DNA of 64,000 nucleotides. It comes from RGIG4140 sp045638265. GTDB lineage: Bacteria; Pseudomonadota; Alphaproteobacteria; CAAHEQ01; UBA3637. The position numbers and the translations under genes are program-made. This document shows, piece after piece, positions 52,026 to 61,920 of this stretch (its first letter is position 1; each line of letters starts with the position of its first letter). The notes under the pieces are model-generated. The model saw nothing but the letters and a program-made list of their open reading frames with translations. It was not told where the DNA came from and did no database searches. The DNA is taken from assembly GCA_045638265.1 (NCBI GenBank), contig JAZUBA010000050.1:1-64000 (forward strand). Direction: 5' to 3'.

Positions 52026-53792
52026 TTAAATAATTTCTTTATCGTTGTATAATACTGTCGGAAAGTTTAAATAAACAGGCGGATAATTCTCTATATAACG
52101 CACAATCAAACTTTCTTCAATAGATAAAAATCCTTTTTCGGAAAACATACCCAATTTGCGACACAAACTCCGATGATGTACAAATGTATTTAAATGAATA
52201 TCACAATGATTAGCAATGTCTTGACAATCACATTTATCGCCGATTAAAAAGCCGAATTTTTCTGATTTTAAACGACCGTAATAAGTTTTTTTGTCTTTTT
52301 CAAGTGCCAACGCATAGCTTTCCAAAAAGTATGGATATAATTCATTTTCAGTATCTAAATAAGCAATCCAATTATTTTTAGCTTGTTTTAGAGCAAAATT
52401 CAAACTTTTGCACCGGCCTGATTTTTTTCTGTAAAAATAGCGGATTTTTCCCGATTTTAATTCGCTTGTATATCGCAAACGTATATATTCTTCCGTTTCA
52501 TCAACAGAACCGTCATCAACAATAATCAACTCAAAGTTTTGATATGTTTGTTGTAAACAGGAAACAATGGCTTTATCCATTAATTCTTTGTGATTAAACG
52601 TATATAAAATAATAGAAAAGTTTGCATCCGGACTGATTTGCGGTTTTTCAGGAATAAAAGGAAGCATATCTTGATGATTTTCCTGAATATAGTGATATGT
52701 CTTTTCAACCCCTTCAAAATTAAGCCCTTGATTTTGAAGTGAATTCAAAGGAATAATCGGACATCTGTGTGATAACATTGTTATTGGTAATGTCATCATA
52801 TCCGTTACCATATTAAACGGATAAAGATATGATTTATCCTGATGGGCAATATAACCGCCATATGAAAAACCATGATTTTTTAAAACACGAAACAATCCGG
52901 CTTCATATTTAAAAAAGTCATCCCGTTCGTCCATTTCCCGTTCAATAGATAAAATAAAATCTGAAAAAACAGTTGATTGAAACACTTTTGGACGCACTGT
53001 CAATAAGTAATGTTGTGCATAAGCTGTTTGTTTAGATTGTAATGTTGTCAGACCCCAATAATCTATACCTCGTCCGGACATTTCATCAAACATTTCTTTC
53101 AGAGGAAAAAACGGTCCAATACCTCTGTCATTGCAAAAAACAAGTGAACGAGTAGATGAAAGTAATCCTTTGTCTTTAACATATAAATACCCCAATTTAT
53201 ATGAACCAAATAATCCACCTCTATGCCGTTGACATAAACAATAATTGACAATGTCTTTTATCTTTTCGGCTTCTTGTGGAAAAATGGGACAATCGGCAAT
53301 AAAAACAATGTTACCGACGACTTTTTTTAATTCTGTTAAGTAATGAACAACCGAATCCGAAATACGTCCATCTGTCATAAAAGCCGAGAAAATTGCCGTT
53401 CGATCAGTCGGAATGAGCGGTAAAAAACGCCGTTCTACTGATTTTGTTTTTTTAGGAAAATGAACGGTATCAAATTTAGGAAATCTTTTCTTACGGGTCC
53501 GAATTAATAAATCCGCCAAAGGACAAACACCTTTATTCAAAACCTCCGGATACAATTCAAAATATTGTTTTGTATCAAATATACGACTGGGGTTTTTCCC
53601 TTCTTTCCAACCATATTTAAAATAATGACGAGCGACATCAACCGTGTCATCAATATTCGGATTTTGCGATAAATACCACTCTTCTTCAAAGAATGAAGAC
53701 CCGCGTATTCGTTCAATTGATAAACGTTCTTTAAATTCTTTATCATCCATTAAGCGGAAAAAACGTTTTAATTTAAGCATTTTTATCGGCAT
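52026..53792 (-). CDS. RgpF-like/GT2 fusion, rhamnan or O-antigen assembly
   Basis: 588 residues from the ATG at 53792 (AAAGG upstream). The N-terminal segment (about 20-90, FFEEEWYLSQNPNIDD...VARHYFKYGWKEGKNPS) is a known lead domain of large polysaccharide glycosyltransferases. Residues 125-370 match rhamnan synthesis protein F (AIFSAFMTDGRISDSVVHYL, LVFCNDRGIGPFFPLKE). The C-terminal 190 are GT2 (FSIILYTFNHKELMDKAI, IIVDDGSVDETEEYI). It would polymerise rhamnose. It is the last gene of the rml operon. Confidence 0.85.
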   Translation of the reverse strand: MPIKMLKLKRFFRLMDDKEFKERLSIERIRGSSFFEEEWYLSQNPNIDDTVDVARHYFKYGWKEGKNPSRIFDTKQYFELYPEVLNKGVCPLADLLIRTRKKRFPKFDTVHFPKKTKSVERRFLPLIPTDRTAIFSAFMTDGRISDSVVHYLTELKKVVGNIVFIADCPIFPQEAEKIKDIVNYCLCQRHRGGLFGSYKLGYLYVKDKGLLSSTRSLVFCNDRGIGPFFPLKEMFDEMSGRGIDYWGLTTLQSKQTAYAQHYLLTVRPKVFQSTVFSDFILSIEREMDERDDFFKYEAGLFRVLKNHGFSYGGYIAHQDKSYLYPFNMVTDMMTLPITMLSHRCPIIPLNSLQNQGLNFEGVEKTYHYIQENHQDMLPFIPEKPQISPDANFSIILYTFNHKELMDKAIVSCLQQTYQNFELIIVDDGSVDETEEYIRLRYTSELKSGKIRYFYRKKSGRCKSLNFALKQAKNNWIAYLDTENELYPYFLESYALALEKDKKTYYGRLKSEKFGFLIGDKCDCQDIANHCDIHLNTFVHHRSLCRKLGMFSEKGFLSIEESLIVRYIENYPPVYLNFPTVLYNDKEII

Positions 53793-53810
53793 TGAGTACA
53801 ACCTTTATCA

Positions 53811-54836
53811 TTATTTGTCTGTATTTAATTTTTTCAAATACCATTCTACAGTTTTTTTGATGCCACTGTCAAATGTTTCTTGTGCTTTCCACCCTAATTT
53901 TGTTTCTAACTTTGTTGAATCAATCGCATAACGAAAATCATGACCTGCCCTATCTTGCACAAATGTAATCAATTCATCATACTTGCGTCCGTTTGAACGG
54001 GGTACATACATATCCAATAATGCACAAATTGTTTTAACAATAGATATATTGTTTTTCTCATTATGACCGCCGACATTGTAGGTTTCACCGGCTATACCTT
54101 TGTGAAAAATCAAGTCAATTGCATGACAATGATCTGCCACATATAACCAATCCCTTACGTTTAAGCCTTGTCCGTATATTGGCAATGGTTCGCCTTTTAA
54201 AGCTTTTGAAATAATACAGGGAATCAATTTTTCAGCATGTTGTTTCGGTCCGTAATTATTAGAACAATTTGATGTTGTTACATTAAGTCCGTATGTATGA
54301 AAATAAGCTCTTACCAAAAAGTCAGAACCGGCCTTGGTTGCCGAATAAGGACTGTTTGGGGCATACGGTGTTGTTTCACAAAACAAACCCTCTTCACCTA
54401 ATGTACCATAAACTTCATCTGTTGAAATATGATGAAAACGACAATGTTCATAACCAACCTTTGGTTGGTTCGGTGCATTCATCCAGTGTTTGCGAGCTGT
54501 TTCCAGCAAATGAAACGTACCGATTAAGTTCGTATTGATAAATGCTTTTGGATTTTTGATGGAATTATCTACATGACTTTCAGCGGCAAAATGAATAACG
54601 CCTTGAATATCATATTTTTCAAATATCGTTTCAACTAATGTTTCATCACAAATGTCACCCTGTATAAAACAATAATTATCCATTGTTTCACATTCACTTA
54701 AATTATCCGTTGAACCGGCATAAGTCAGCTTATCTAAATTAACAATTTGATATTGCGGATATTTTTCACAAAAATACGGTATAAAATTTGAACCGATAAA
54801 ACCGGCACCTCCCGTAACTAAAATTGTTTGAGACAT
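53811..54836 (-). CDS. rmlB: dTDP-glucose 4,6-dehydratase
   Basis: 341 residues from ATG 54836 (GGAG upstream). Short-chain dehydrogenase fold with ILVTGGAGFIGSNF, the catalytic YSATKAGSD (Tyr-x3-Lys), HISTDEVYG and NCSNNYGPKQHAEKLIP. It converts dTDP-glucose to the 4-keto-6-deoxy sugar, the second step of dTDP-L-rhamnose synthesis. It overlaps the rmlD 3' end by 19 bp. High identity to the family throughout. Confidence 0.95.
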   Translation of the reverse strand: MSQTILVTGGAGFIGSNFIPYFCEKYPQYQIVNLDKLTYAGSTDNLSECETMDNYCFIQGDICDETLVETIFEKYDIQGVIHFAAESHVDNSIKNPKAFINTNLIGTFHLLETARKHWMNAPNQPKVGYEHCRFHHISTDEVYGTLGEEGLFCETTPYAPNSPYSATKAGSDFLVRAYFHTYGLNVTTSNCSNNYGPKQHAEKLIPCIISKALKGEPLPIYGQGLNVRDWLYVADHCHAIDLIFHKGIAGETYNVGGHNEKNNISIVKTICALLDMYVPRSNGRKYDELITFVQDRAGHDFRYAIDSTKLETKLGWKAQETFDSGIKKTVEWYLKKLNTDK

Positions 54837-55648
54837 TGAACTAAACTCTCCTTCCAATGCGGAATGGTTAAATGAAATGTGTTTTTGATTTTCGTCTTAT
54901 CCAATACACTATAAAATGGGCGAATGGCTTTTGTCGGGTATTCTGATGACAAAATAGGATAAATCTGACAATTCAAATGAGATAAGACCATAATCGCTGT
55001 TGCAAAATCATACCATGAACAAACACCTTCGTTCGTGTAATGATAAATCCCCTTGTTTTCAACAGTCATTTGAGGTAAAATATCAACAATGGCTTGAGCT
55101 AAATCACCGGCAAAAGTCGGTGTTCCGATTTGATCGCAAACAACATTTAATCTTGTCCGTTCACATCCTAAACGACGCATTGTTTTCACAAAATTCTGAC
55201 CGTTTGCCGAATATAGCCAAGCGGTCCGTATAATAACGGCATTTTGAGCATATTTAAGAACTGCTTGTTCGCCCTGCTCTTTTGTTATACCATAAACAGA
55301 CAGCGGATTGGGTTTGTCATCAGGCGTGTATGGTCTATACATATGTCCGTCAAAAACATAATCAGTTGAAATATGAATCAGTTTACAGCCTGTTTTTGCT
55401 AAATTTTCAGGACCGACAACATTAACGGCATAAGCAGTTTCTTTATCATCCTCTGCTTTATCAACTGCCGTATAAGCTGCACAATTAATAATGGTTGTTA
55501 TCTGATATTTATGAATAAAAGACTCAACATCTTCATAATTTGTAATATCCAAAGTATCCGTATCGGTCAAAATAGCTTGCGGTAATAATTTTGTCAGTTC
55601 AAGCCCTAATTGTCCTTTTGCACCCGTAATTAATATTTTTTCCTGCAT
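54818..55648 (-). CDS. rmlD: dTDP-4-dehydrorhamnose reductase
   Basis: 276 residues from ATG 55648, chosen because GGAAA precedes it and it begins at the Rossmann motif ILITGAKGQLG. NCAAYTAVDKAEDDKE and STDYVFDG are typical of RmlD, as is the YGITKEQGE catalytic segment. It reduces dTDP-4-keto-L-rhamnose to dTDP-L-rhamnose with NAD(P)H. Located between rmlC and rmlB in the same operon. Confidence 0.95.
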   Translation of the reverse strand: MQEKILITGAKGQLGLELTKLLPQAILTDTDTLDITNYEDVESFIHKYQITTIINCAAYTAVDKAEDDKETAYAVNVVGPENLAKTGCKLIHISTDYVFDGHMYRPYTPDDKPNPLSVYGITKEQGEQAVLKYAQNAVIIRTAWLYSANGQNFVKTMRRLGCERTRLNVVCDQIGTPTFAGDLAQAIVDILPQMTVENKGIYHYTNEGVCSWYDFATAIMVLSHLNCQIYPILSSEYPTKAIRPFYSVLDKTKIKNTFHLTIPHWKESLVQCLKQF

Positions 55649-55659
55649 TTCATTTTCCG

Positions 55660-56220
55660 TCACTTGAAACAATTTGTTCTTTCTTGATAATCTTTCAATG
55701 TTCCTGACAAACAATCTTTTTCTGAAACAATAATTTTATCCTGAGGAATCTGCCAATCTACTCCGATGGTTTCATCATCATAACGTATCCCTAATTCTGC
55801 TGATTTACAATACAAATTATCACATTTATAAGCAAAAACCGCTTTTTCACTTAACACTGAAAATCCATGTAAAAAACCACGAGGAATAAAAAGTTGGCGT
55901 TTATTTTCATCTGACAATTCAACCGCAACATAACGACCGAATGTTTGTGAATTCGGACGAATATCTACGGCAACATCTAACACACGTCCCTGTAAAACAC
56001 GCACAAGTTTTGCCTGTGCAAATTCACCTGTTTGACAATGCAAACCTCTGATAACACCATAAGAAGACTCAGATTGATTATCTTGCACAAATTTTGCCGT
56101 TATACCGTTTTTTATAAATTCGGCTTCATTGTAACTTTCAAAAAAATATCCCCGAGAATCGTGAAATACTTTCGGTTCAACAATTATCACACCCGCAATA
56201 TCCGTTTTAATAAAATTCAT
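55660..56220 (-). CDS. rmlC: dTDP-4-dehydrorhamnose 3,5-epimerase
   Basis: 186 residues from ATG 56220; GAGGAG precedes it, and it overlaps the rmlA stop by 14 bp. Cupin fold with HDSRGYFFESYNEAEF, QDNQSESSYGVIRGLHCQ (catalytic His region) and FIPRGFLHGFSVLSE. It epimerises carbons 3 and 5 in the rhamnose pathway. Longer in-frame starts would extend into rmlA and are unlikely. Confidence 0.95.
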   Translation of the reverse strand: MNFIKTDIAGVIIVEPKVFHDSRGYFFESYNEAEFIKNGITAKFVQDNQSESSYGVIRGLHCQTGEFAQAKLVRVLQGRVLDVAVDIRPNSQTFGRYVAVELSDENKRQLFIPRGFLHGFSVLSEKAVFAYKCDNLYCKSAELGIRYDDETIGVDWQIPQDKIIVSEKDCLSGTLKDYQERTNCFK

Positions 56221-57094
56221 GATGCTCCTCATAGACTTTTTGAAGATATTTTTTATAATCATTATCCGTTAATTCGTGAATTAAGGCTAACAGTTGATTA
56301 TCATCTATAAAGTGTTGACGATAGGCAATTTCTTCAATACAGGCAATTTTTAAACCCTGTCTTTTTTCAATAATCTGAACAAAAGAACTTGCCTCAATTA
56401 AACTGTCCGGTGTACCGGCATCTAACCAAGCGTTTCCTCTTTGCATGGGGACAACAGTCATTTTATTTTCTTGTAAATATAAATTATTTAAATCCGTTAT
56501 TTCATATTCACCTCGTTCAGAAGGTTGTAAAGAACGGGCTTTTGCCACAACATCAGACGGGTAAAAATATAACCCAACCGATACATAATTTGATTTAGGA
56601 TGTTTTGGTTTTTCTTCAATGGATTTAACGTTGCGTTTTTCATCAAACTCTACCACGCCAAAACGTTGCGGATCTGCAACGTGATATGCAAATATTGTTG
56701 CTCTTTGACCTTGATTTTGAGCAACTTCATTTTGAAAGGAAGCAAATTGATTGCCCATATAAAAAATATTATCGCCTAAAATCAAACACACGTCATCTTG
56801 TCCGATAAAATCAGCCCCGATGGTAAATGCCTGTGCAATACCCTTCGGTTCTGACTGAACGGCATAAGAGAGCGATAAGCCCAACTGTGAACCATCACCA
56901 AACAGTTTTTGAATATTAGGCGTATCATGCGGTGTTGAAATAATTAAAATTTCCCGTATACCAAACAGCATTAACGTTGAAAGCGGATAATAAATCATCG
57001 GTTTATCATAAACCGGCAACAACTGCTTGGAAATTGTTTTTGTCAACGGATATAATCTTGTCCCGCTTCCCCCTGCCAAGATAATGCCTTTCAT
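56207..57094 (-). CDS. rmlA: Glucose-1-phosphate thymidylyltransferase
   Basis: 295 residues: the nucleotide-binding signature GIILAGGSGTRLYPLT, KPMIYYPLSTLMLFGIREILII and GDNIFYMG. It makes dTDP-glucose from glucose-1-phosphate and dTTP, the first step of dTDP-rhamnose synthesis, with feedback inhibition by dTDP-rhamnose known for the family. Its ATGA overlaps the upstream GT2 stop by four bases. Confidence 0.96.
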   Translation of the reverse strand: MKGIILAGGSGTRLYPLTKTISKQLLPVYDKPMIYYPLSTLMLFGIREILIISTPHDTPNIQKLFGDGSQLGLSLSYAVQSEPKGIAQAFTIGADFIGQDDVCLILGDNIFYMGNQFASFQNEVAQNQGQRATIFAYHVADPQRFGVVEFDEKRNVKSIEEKPKHPKSNYVSVGLYFYPSDVVAKARSLQPSERGEYEITDLNNLYLQENKMTVVPMQRGNAWLDAGTPDSLIEASSFVQIIEKRQGLKIACIEEIAYRQHFIDDNQLLALIHELTDNDYKKYLQKVYEEHHEFY

Positions 57095-57942
57095 TTAACC
57101 TCCAACTTCATTTTTATTTTAATAAAAGGTATATATTTTAAGTATTTCGGTTTGCAAGAGCCGACTTGTTTCATTTTAAAAACAGGAATACAACCAAACA
57201 ATTTTCCCCGAATAATATAATTATTATTCAAATGAACTTTATTCCACAATTCAGATTGGTCTTGTTTCAAAAACTGATGAATTTTATCTACTGACTCCAA
57301 ACGTTTATTATCTTGCAATTTAGATGTATTTGTTTCATGCCAACGATATTTCATTAACACTTTTTGAATATTATAAAATTTTGTTTTTCCGATTAAACGT
57401 GCCCAAAGAGCATAATCTTCAGCAGGGGTAAATTCTTTTTCATACCTGATATTATGCTTTTTTAACACATCAGCACGTATCATGGCACTGGGGTGAAATA
57501 CAGCACAACCGGATATTAAATAGTCTTCTATATCATTGTTGTATTCCGGTAATTTTGAAGCTTTTTTTATTTTCGGGAAACGAATATATAGACCACCTAT
57601 CACGCCGATTTCAGGGGTTTCATCCAAAATTTTTACTTGCATTTCAAACCGATTGGATACAGCTATATCATCATGATCCATAACCGCTAAGTACTCACCT
57701 TGTGCTAAATCAATCAATTTATTTCGTGATGGGGTAATGCCTAAATTTGCCTCATTTTTGAAATATTTTATTCGTTTGTCGTGATAAGATAAAACAACAT
57801 CTTCCCGTGTCTCTTCGGGACAATCATCTAAAATCAGAAATTCAAAATCCGTATAAGTTTGCGATAAAATACTTTCTATGGCTTCTTTTAAATATGTTTC
57901 ATTTGTTTTATAAATAGGCATTAAAACCGAAATTTTAGGCAT
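57091..57942 (-). CDS. Glycosyltransferase family 2, first gene of the rml operon
   Basis: 283 residues, GT-A fold: ISVLMPIYKTNETYLKEAIESILSQTYTDFEFLILDD, LAVMDHDDIAV (DxD-like) and PAEDYALWARL. C-terminal tail with KLFGCIPVFKMKQ resembles the GT2 at 51162-52016. It starts the GT2-rmlACDB-RgpF operon and is preceded by a promoter at 57981-58009. Likely a rhamnosyl- or related transferase, by context only. Confidence 0.86.
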   Translation of the reverse strand: MPKISVLMPIYKTNETYLKEAIESILSQTYTDFEFLILDDCPEETREDVVLSYHDKRIKYFKNEANLGITPSRNKLIDLAQGEYLAVMDHDDIAVSNRFEMQVKILDETPEIGVIGGLYIRFPKIKKASKLPEYNNDIEDYLISGCAVFHPSAMIRADVLKKHNIRYEKEFTPAEDYALWARLIGKTKFYNIQKVLMKYRWHETNTSKLQDNKRLESVDKIHQFLKQDQSELWNKVHLNNNYIIRGKLFGCIPVFKMKQVGSCKPKYLKYIPFIKIKMKLEVK

Positions 57943-57980
57943 TGATGTTCCTTTTTCATAATTAAAAACAATATGAATTA

Positions 57981-58009
57981 AAAGTACAAATTCTCATGAC
58001 AAAAGTCAA
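57981..58009 (-). promoter_or_regulatory. Promoter of the rml operon
   Basis: Minus strand TTGACT (58009-58004) and TACTTT (57986-57981), 17-bp spacer, about 39 bp before the GT2 start. Confidence 0.5.
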
Positions 58010-58027
58010 GCACTTTTTAAAAACATT

Positions 58028-58636
58028 TTATGCTTTAATACTTTTGTTTGAATGAATATAAATAAGAGGTAAAATAACTAACGAAAGGATATATTTTAAA
58101 ATGATGTTAAACATAAAAATCTGAAACACAACAGCTTGTGAATACACAAAACTAAATGCCCCGTAACAGAAGATAAAATTATCAATCGGCACACTGACAC
58201 CATTACTGGCAAGCACTCTGCCCCATTTATGTTTATTGCCGAATTTTAATGTATACCGATGATAAATATGTGTATCAATTAATTCACTGACTAATTGTGC
58301 CAATAATGAAAAAACAACAATACGCCATACAGGAGATAAAACCGTATCAAAATAGTGTGATGTAATAACCGATTTATCAGCCGGAAAAATACCGATAAAA
58401 CAAAAATATAACGCCATAAATAAATTGATTAAAACAGCAGTCCAAATACAAACATATGTTGTTTTTTTATCAGTTGCCTGATGGATTACATCTCTCAATG
58501 TAAAAGTTAAAGGATATAAAAAAACACCCATATCAACGGCATAATTAAAAACAAAACCAACCTTAATACTGGCGATATTAGATAAAAGTTGAAATGAAAC
58601 ATACACAATAATACACACAAGTGCATAAATCGGCAT
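58028..58636 (-). CDS. VUT/YhhQ-family transporter (queuosine precursor type)
   Basis: 202 residues with about six transmembrane helices. The pattern FQLLSNIASIKVG, VDMGVFLYPLTFTLRDVIHQATDKK and the later LVSELIDTHIYHRYT matches the VUT family, whose YhhQ members import the queuosine precursor preQ0/preQ1. Substrate inferred from family only. GGAG precedes the start. Confidence 0.82.
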   Translation of the reverse strand: MPIYALVCIIVYVSFQLLSNIASIKVGFVFNYAVDMGVFLYPLTFTLRDVIHQATDKKTTYVCIWTAVLINLFMALYFCFIGIFPADKSVITSHYFDTVLSPVWRIVVFSLLAQLVSELIDTHIYHRYTLKFGNKHKWGRVLASNGVSVPIDNFIFCYGAFSFVYSQAVVFQIFMFNIILKYILSLVILPLIYIHSNKSIKA

Positions 58637-58674
58637 ATTTTATTTCTCCTTCAACTATAATTGAGTGATATTAA

Positions 58675-59157
58675 TTAACGGGCATTTCCTTTTAATGCCA
58701 TGGCAGAATTGACTTTTGGCCGTGTATAACCTTCCCTATCGGCAAAAGCAACTCTTGCCTCTTTAACACTTGCCAAATCCATACCTTCATATTTGGCAAA
58801 ATCTTCACCATATTTCCATGTAACAGATAATAATTGTGTAGCAACCGTATATGTAATCGGATCAATATTAAAACCGATTTTAGCATCTTCACGGGCTTTA
58901 TCATGTATTTTTGCTGTCAAACCTTGATTTTGAGCTTTCATTTCTGCTTGCATTAAGCAACCCCAACGATTTGTAAAATCTAAAATGTGTCCATAATCTT
59001 TTTCCAACTGTTTTTTGGCACTACCATATTCCGTTGTATGACCGCTTACATCCAATGTTTCGCCTGCAATTTTCATATCAACCAAAGTTTTAACCTTGTT
59101 TGTTTCTATTTTTTTTCTGATATCGGCATTTGAATCAATGTTTATATTATTAGTCAT
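58675..59157 (-). CDS. Hypothetical cytoplasmic protein
   Basis: 160 residues from the ATG at 59157, which has AAGGAG upstream; the longer frame starts inside the promoter. Mostly helical and charged (IRKKIETNKVKTLVDMKIAG, LEKDYGHILDFTNRWG, EAREDAKIGF-like segment). No signal peptide, Cys or membrane helix. I do not recognise the family. It has a near-perfect sigma70 promoter, so it is probably well expressed. Confidence 0.65.
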   Translation of the reverse strand: MTNNINIDSNADIRKKIETNKVKTLVDMKIAGETLDVSGHTTEYGSAKKQLEKDYGHILDFTNRWGCLMQAEMKAQNQGLTAKIHDKAREDAKIGFNIDPITYTVATQLLSVTWKYGEDFAKYEGMDLASVKEARVAFADREGYTRPKVNSAMALKGNAR

Positions 59158-59188
59158 AAAAAAGCTCCTTATATTGTAATGTATGTTA

Positions 59189-59217
59189 ATTATATACAAA
59201 AAAAAGCATACTGTCAA
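59189..59217 (-). promoter_or_regulatory. Consensus promoter of the 160-residue gene
   Basis: Minus strand TTGACA (59217-59212), 17-bp spacer and TATAAT (59194-59189): a full consensus. Confidence 0.8.
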
Positions 59218-59300
59218 TATATTTTTACTTTTCGTTTACATCTATCAATAATTTAATGCATTCAAAAAACAGCACCAACATTAAAAGCACAAAAAATTAA

Positions 59301-59331
59301 AAAAAAACATCCCTTAAAAGATAAGAGATGT
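59301..59331 (-). terminator. Terminator after thioredoxin
   Basis: On the minus strand ACATCTCTTA pairs with TAAGGGATGT (one T-G pair) and is followed by T7. Confidence 0.8.
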
Positions 59332-59351
59332 TTTAATTGATAATGTATTGA

Positions 59352-59666
59352 TTAGATATTTTCTTTAATCCAAGCAGTCATATCCGATTTTGATTGGGCG
59401 CCTAATTTTTTATCAACCATGGCACCGTTTTTAAACATAATCATTGTCGGAATACTTTGAATATTAAATAATTCCGGTGTTTGAGGTGCTTCATCAACAT
59501 CCATTTTAACAATTTTAATTTTACCGGCAAATTCTGTTTCCATTTCTTCCATTAAGGGCAACATTTGACGGCAAGGACCACACCATGTCGCAAAAAAATC
59601 TACAATAACCGGTATATTTGATTCTAATACTTCGGTTTTAAAAGCTTCATCTGTAATTTGTTGCAT
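59352..59666 (-). CDS. trxA: Thioredoxin
   Basis: 104 residues from the ATG at 59666; AAAGGAG precedes it. Thioredoxin fold with the redox motif WCGPC (Cys29, Cys32), the cis-Pro region SIPTMIMFKNG and the usual length. Cytoplasmic disulfide reductase. A promoter lies inside the end of the upstream gene, and a terminator follows. Confidence 0.95.
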   Translation of the reverse strand: MQQITDEAFKTEVLESNIPVIVDFFATWCGPCRQMLPLMEEMETEFAGKIKIVKMDVDEAPQTPELFNIQSIPTMIMFKNGAMVDKKLGAQSKSDMTAWIKENI

Positions 59667-59705
59667 GTTATCTCCTTTGTTACATTTATTCAATTTATAT
59701 GGGTG

Positions 59706-59734
59706 AATATAGTATGTTTAACGTGTGTTGTCAA
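59706..59734 (-). promoter_or_regulatory. Promoter of thioredoxin
   Basis: Minus strand TTGACA (59734-59729), 17-bp spacer and TATATT (59711-59706), overlapping the stop end of the upstream gene. Confidence 0.7.
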
Positions 59735-60878
59735 GACTATAAGTCGGTTTATTTTGTTTTAAAGCATTTTTAAATGTATCAATTGTCATTTGACCGGATG
59801 ACATTTGAATAACCGCCTGTTTGGTAAATTGTTTAATTTCGTCTTCACTCTCTTGTGTATCGTATGTTTTTAAAAATGAATTCATATGCTCAAATACAGA
59901 GCGGTAAAATTCTAATCCTTCATTTTTATTATTTTGAATTTTTTGAGATAAATACCGTTTATATTGATAAAGCGTACCTTCTCCGCCTTGTTGTATTTCT
60001 TTTGACATATACTCATTTAGATAGTCAAAAACACCGATTTTTATGTCTTCATTCGGATGAAACGGAATACCGCTGATTAAACTGTTTTTGGCAATTAATA
60101 TTCCGTTTTTTTCATCAATAAGCCATTCAATCGGTGATACCTCCAACCAACAAACTTTATGTGATTCTAATGTTGAACCATCGGATAACATAGATGGAAA
60201 GTCATTTGTCTGAAAAATATTATCCCGACAAACAAGACGCACATAACGCGCCTGATTAAGTTTATATACCGGCAAATTTTCTGCTTCAAAAAAAGAAAAA
60301 TTTTGACTTATTTTTGTCGTAAAATTTTGTTTTGATGCTTTTAATGTTCCGGCCTGAAATTCGTTTTCTAATGTTTTACTGATATCTTTCGGTGCTAAAT
60401 TTTGAGGAAAAAAGCCATATTTTACTGTTTTGATTTTAATTTCTTTCCAATCAACTGAACTTGATTGTATTTCTTCGGGAATACCATTAAAACGCCACTG
60501 CGTAAAACTCTCCAATCGGGAACGATAGTCTTTAACATACTGAACTTCATAATTAAAAATCATACTTCTTGGCACATCAAATATCTTAATAACGGGCCTA
60601 ATTCCCCGTGAATATGAAAAATCAAATTCTTCTTCTCGTTCGGAATAAAAAGTACCGTTTGTATGAATATAATGTCCACCTTCTTCTGTACGTTTATCAA
60701 TCCAATAATCCATGGCAATAACGCCTTCTTTTGTTTTTTCATACTCACAAAAATTCGGCATTGTATTTATCCGACCTCCGCATAATACGGCAAAATCAGT
60801 AGAACCGCCGGATTTGCCATATTCATTCAGAACATCACTTCGTTTAAATTCGTCATATGTTAACAAACGCAAAGACAT
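59718..60878 (-). CDS. Hypothetical protein with DUF6273-like N-terminus
   Basis: 386 residues, no signal peptide. The N-terminal part has the DUF6273-like pattern YWID.R...GGHYIHTNGTFYSE...SRGIRPVIKI, with a second such pattern (VCWLEVSPIEWLIDEKNG...LISGIPF) in the middle. The C-terminal 90 residues are helical and Gln/Lys-rich. Function unknown. It lies directly after tsaD (10-bp gap) and is probably co-transcribed with it. Confidence 0.65.
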   Translation of the reverse strand: MSLRLLTYDEFKRSDVLNEYGKSGGSTDFAVLCGGRINTMPNFCEYEKTKEGVIAMDYWIDKRTEEGGHYIHTNGTFYSEREEEFDFSYSRGIRPVIKIFDVPRSMIFNYEVQYVKDYRSRLESFTQWRFNGIPEEIQSSSVDWKEIKIKTVKYGFFPQNLAPKDISKTLENEFQAGTLKASKQNFTTKISQNFSFFEAENLPVYKLNQARYVRLVCRDNIFQTNDFPSMLSDGSTLESHKVCWLEVSPIEWLIDEKNGILIAKNSLISGIPFHPNEDIKIGVFDYLNEYMSKEIQQGGEGTLYQYKRYLSQKIQNNKNEGLEFYRSVFEHMNSFLKTYDTQESEDEIKQFTKQAVIQMSSGQMTIDTFKNALKQNKPTYSLDNTR

Positions 60879-60888
60879 TTTTATATCC

Positions 60889-61920
60889 TTAAAGTGTATC
60901 TAACGGCCAACGGGGACGAGCTTTAAATTCTAACGAATCAGATAATCCGATTAAATGGCGTTCCATACCTGCCCAAGCAATCATAACCCCATTATCTGTA
61001 CATAATTTAATCGGCGGAGCAGAAAAGATTAAGTCATTGATTTTGGCTTTTTCTTCTAACATACTCCGAACGGCAACATTGGCAGCAACACCTCCGGCAA
61101 CAACTAAATATTTCCCTTGCGGATAATCTCGTTTAAAAATCTCAATAGCATGATTTAATCTGTCTGACATTTGAGCAATAACAGCTGATTGAAATGAAGC
61201 ACATATATCGTTTTTATGTGTCTCCGTTAATTCAGATAAACGCTCAATGGTTGTGCGAACAGAGGTTTTTAACCCTGAAAACGAAAAATCACACCCTTCA
61301 CGACCTTTCATCGGCACGGGGAAATGAAATGATTTTGGATTCCCCTCTTTTGCCCGCTTTTCAACATTTGGTCCGCCTGGATAACCGACATCTAACATTT
61401 TGGCAACTTTATCAAAGGCTTCACCGGCCGAATCGTCAATTGTTCCGCCCAGTTTGCGATATTTACCGACTCCCTCAACAACCAACACCTGACAATGTCC
61501 GCCCGAGGTCAACAATAACAAATACGGAAATGTTACCGGAGCCGATAAACGTGCCGTTAATGCATGACCTTCTAAATGATTAACAGCAATAAACGGTAAC
61601 TGATGCGCCAACGCAATCGCTTTTGCCGTCATAACACCAACCAAAACACCGCCGATAAGACCAGGACCACCGGCAACGGCAACGGCTGACAAATCAGAAA
61701 ACGATTTGCCTGATTTTTCCATAACTTCTTTAATTAAAACATCACATTTTTCCAAATGAGCCCTTGCCGCAATTTCAGGAACAACACCACCAAACGAACG
61801 ATGTTCATCATATTGCGACCACACAACCGATGCCAAAATTTCTTTTTTATCATTCACGACAGCACAAGCCGTTTCATCACAACTGCTTTCAATACCCAAT
61901 ACCAATTTTTCGTTGCTCAT
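60889..61920 (-). CDS. tsaD: tRNA N6-adenosine threonylcarbamoyltransferase TsaD
   Basis: 343 residues. N-terminal GIESSCDETACAVV, the metal-binding NHLEGHALTA, SGGHCQVLVV and the PPIKLCTDNGVMIAWAG region are all present. It transfers threonylcarbamoyl to A37 of ANN-decoding tRNAs together with TsaB and TsaE. It overlaps the smr gene 3' end by 32 bp. Essential in most bacteria. Confidence 0.97.
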   Translation of the reverse strand: MSNEKLVLGIESSCDETACAVVNDKKEILASVVWSQYDEHRSFGGVVPEIAARAHLEKCDVLIKEVMEKSGKSFSDLSAVAVAGGPGLIGGVLVGVMTAKAIALAHQLPFIAVNHLEGHALTARLSAPVTFPYLLLLTSGGHCQVLVVEGVGKYRKLGGTIDDSAGEAFDKVAKMLDVGYPGGPNVEKRAKEGNPKSFHFPVPMKGREGCDFSFSGLKTSVRTTIERLSELTETHKNDICASFQSAVIAQMSDRLNHAIEIFKRDYPQGKYLVVAGGVAANVAVRSMLEEKAKINDLIFSAPPIKLCTDNGVMIAWAGMERHLIGLSDSLEFKARPRWPLDTL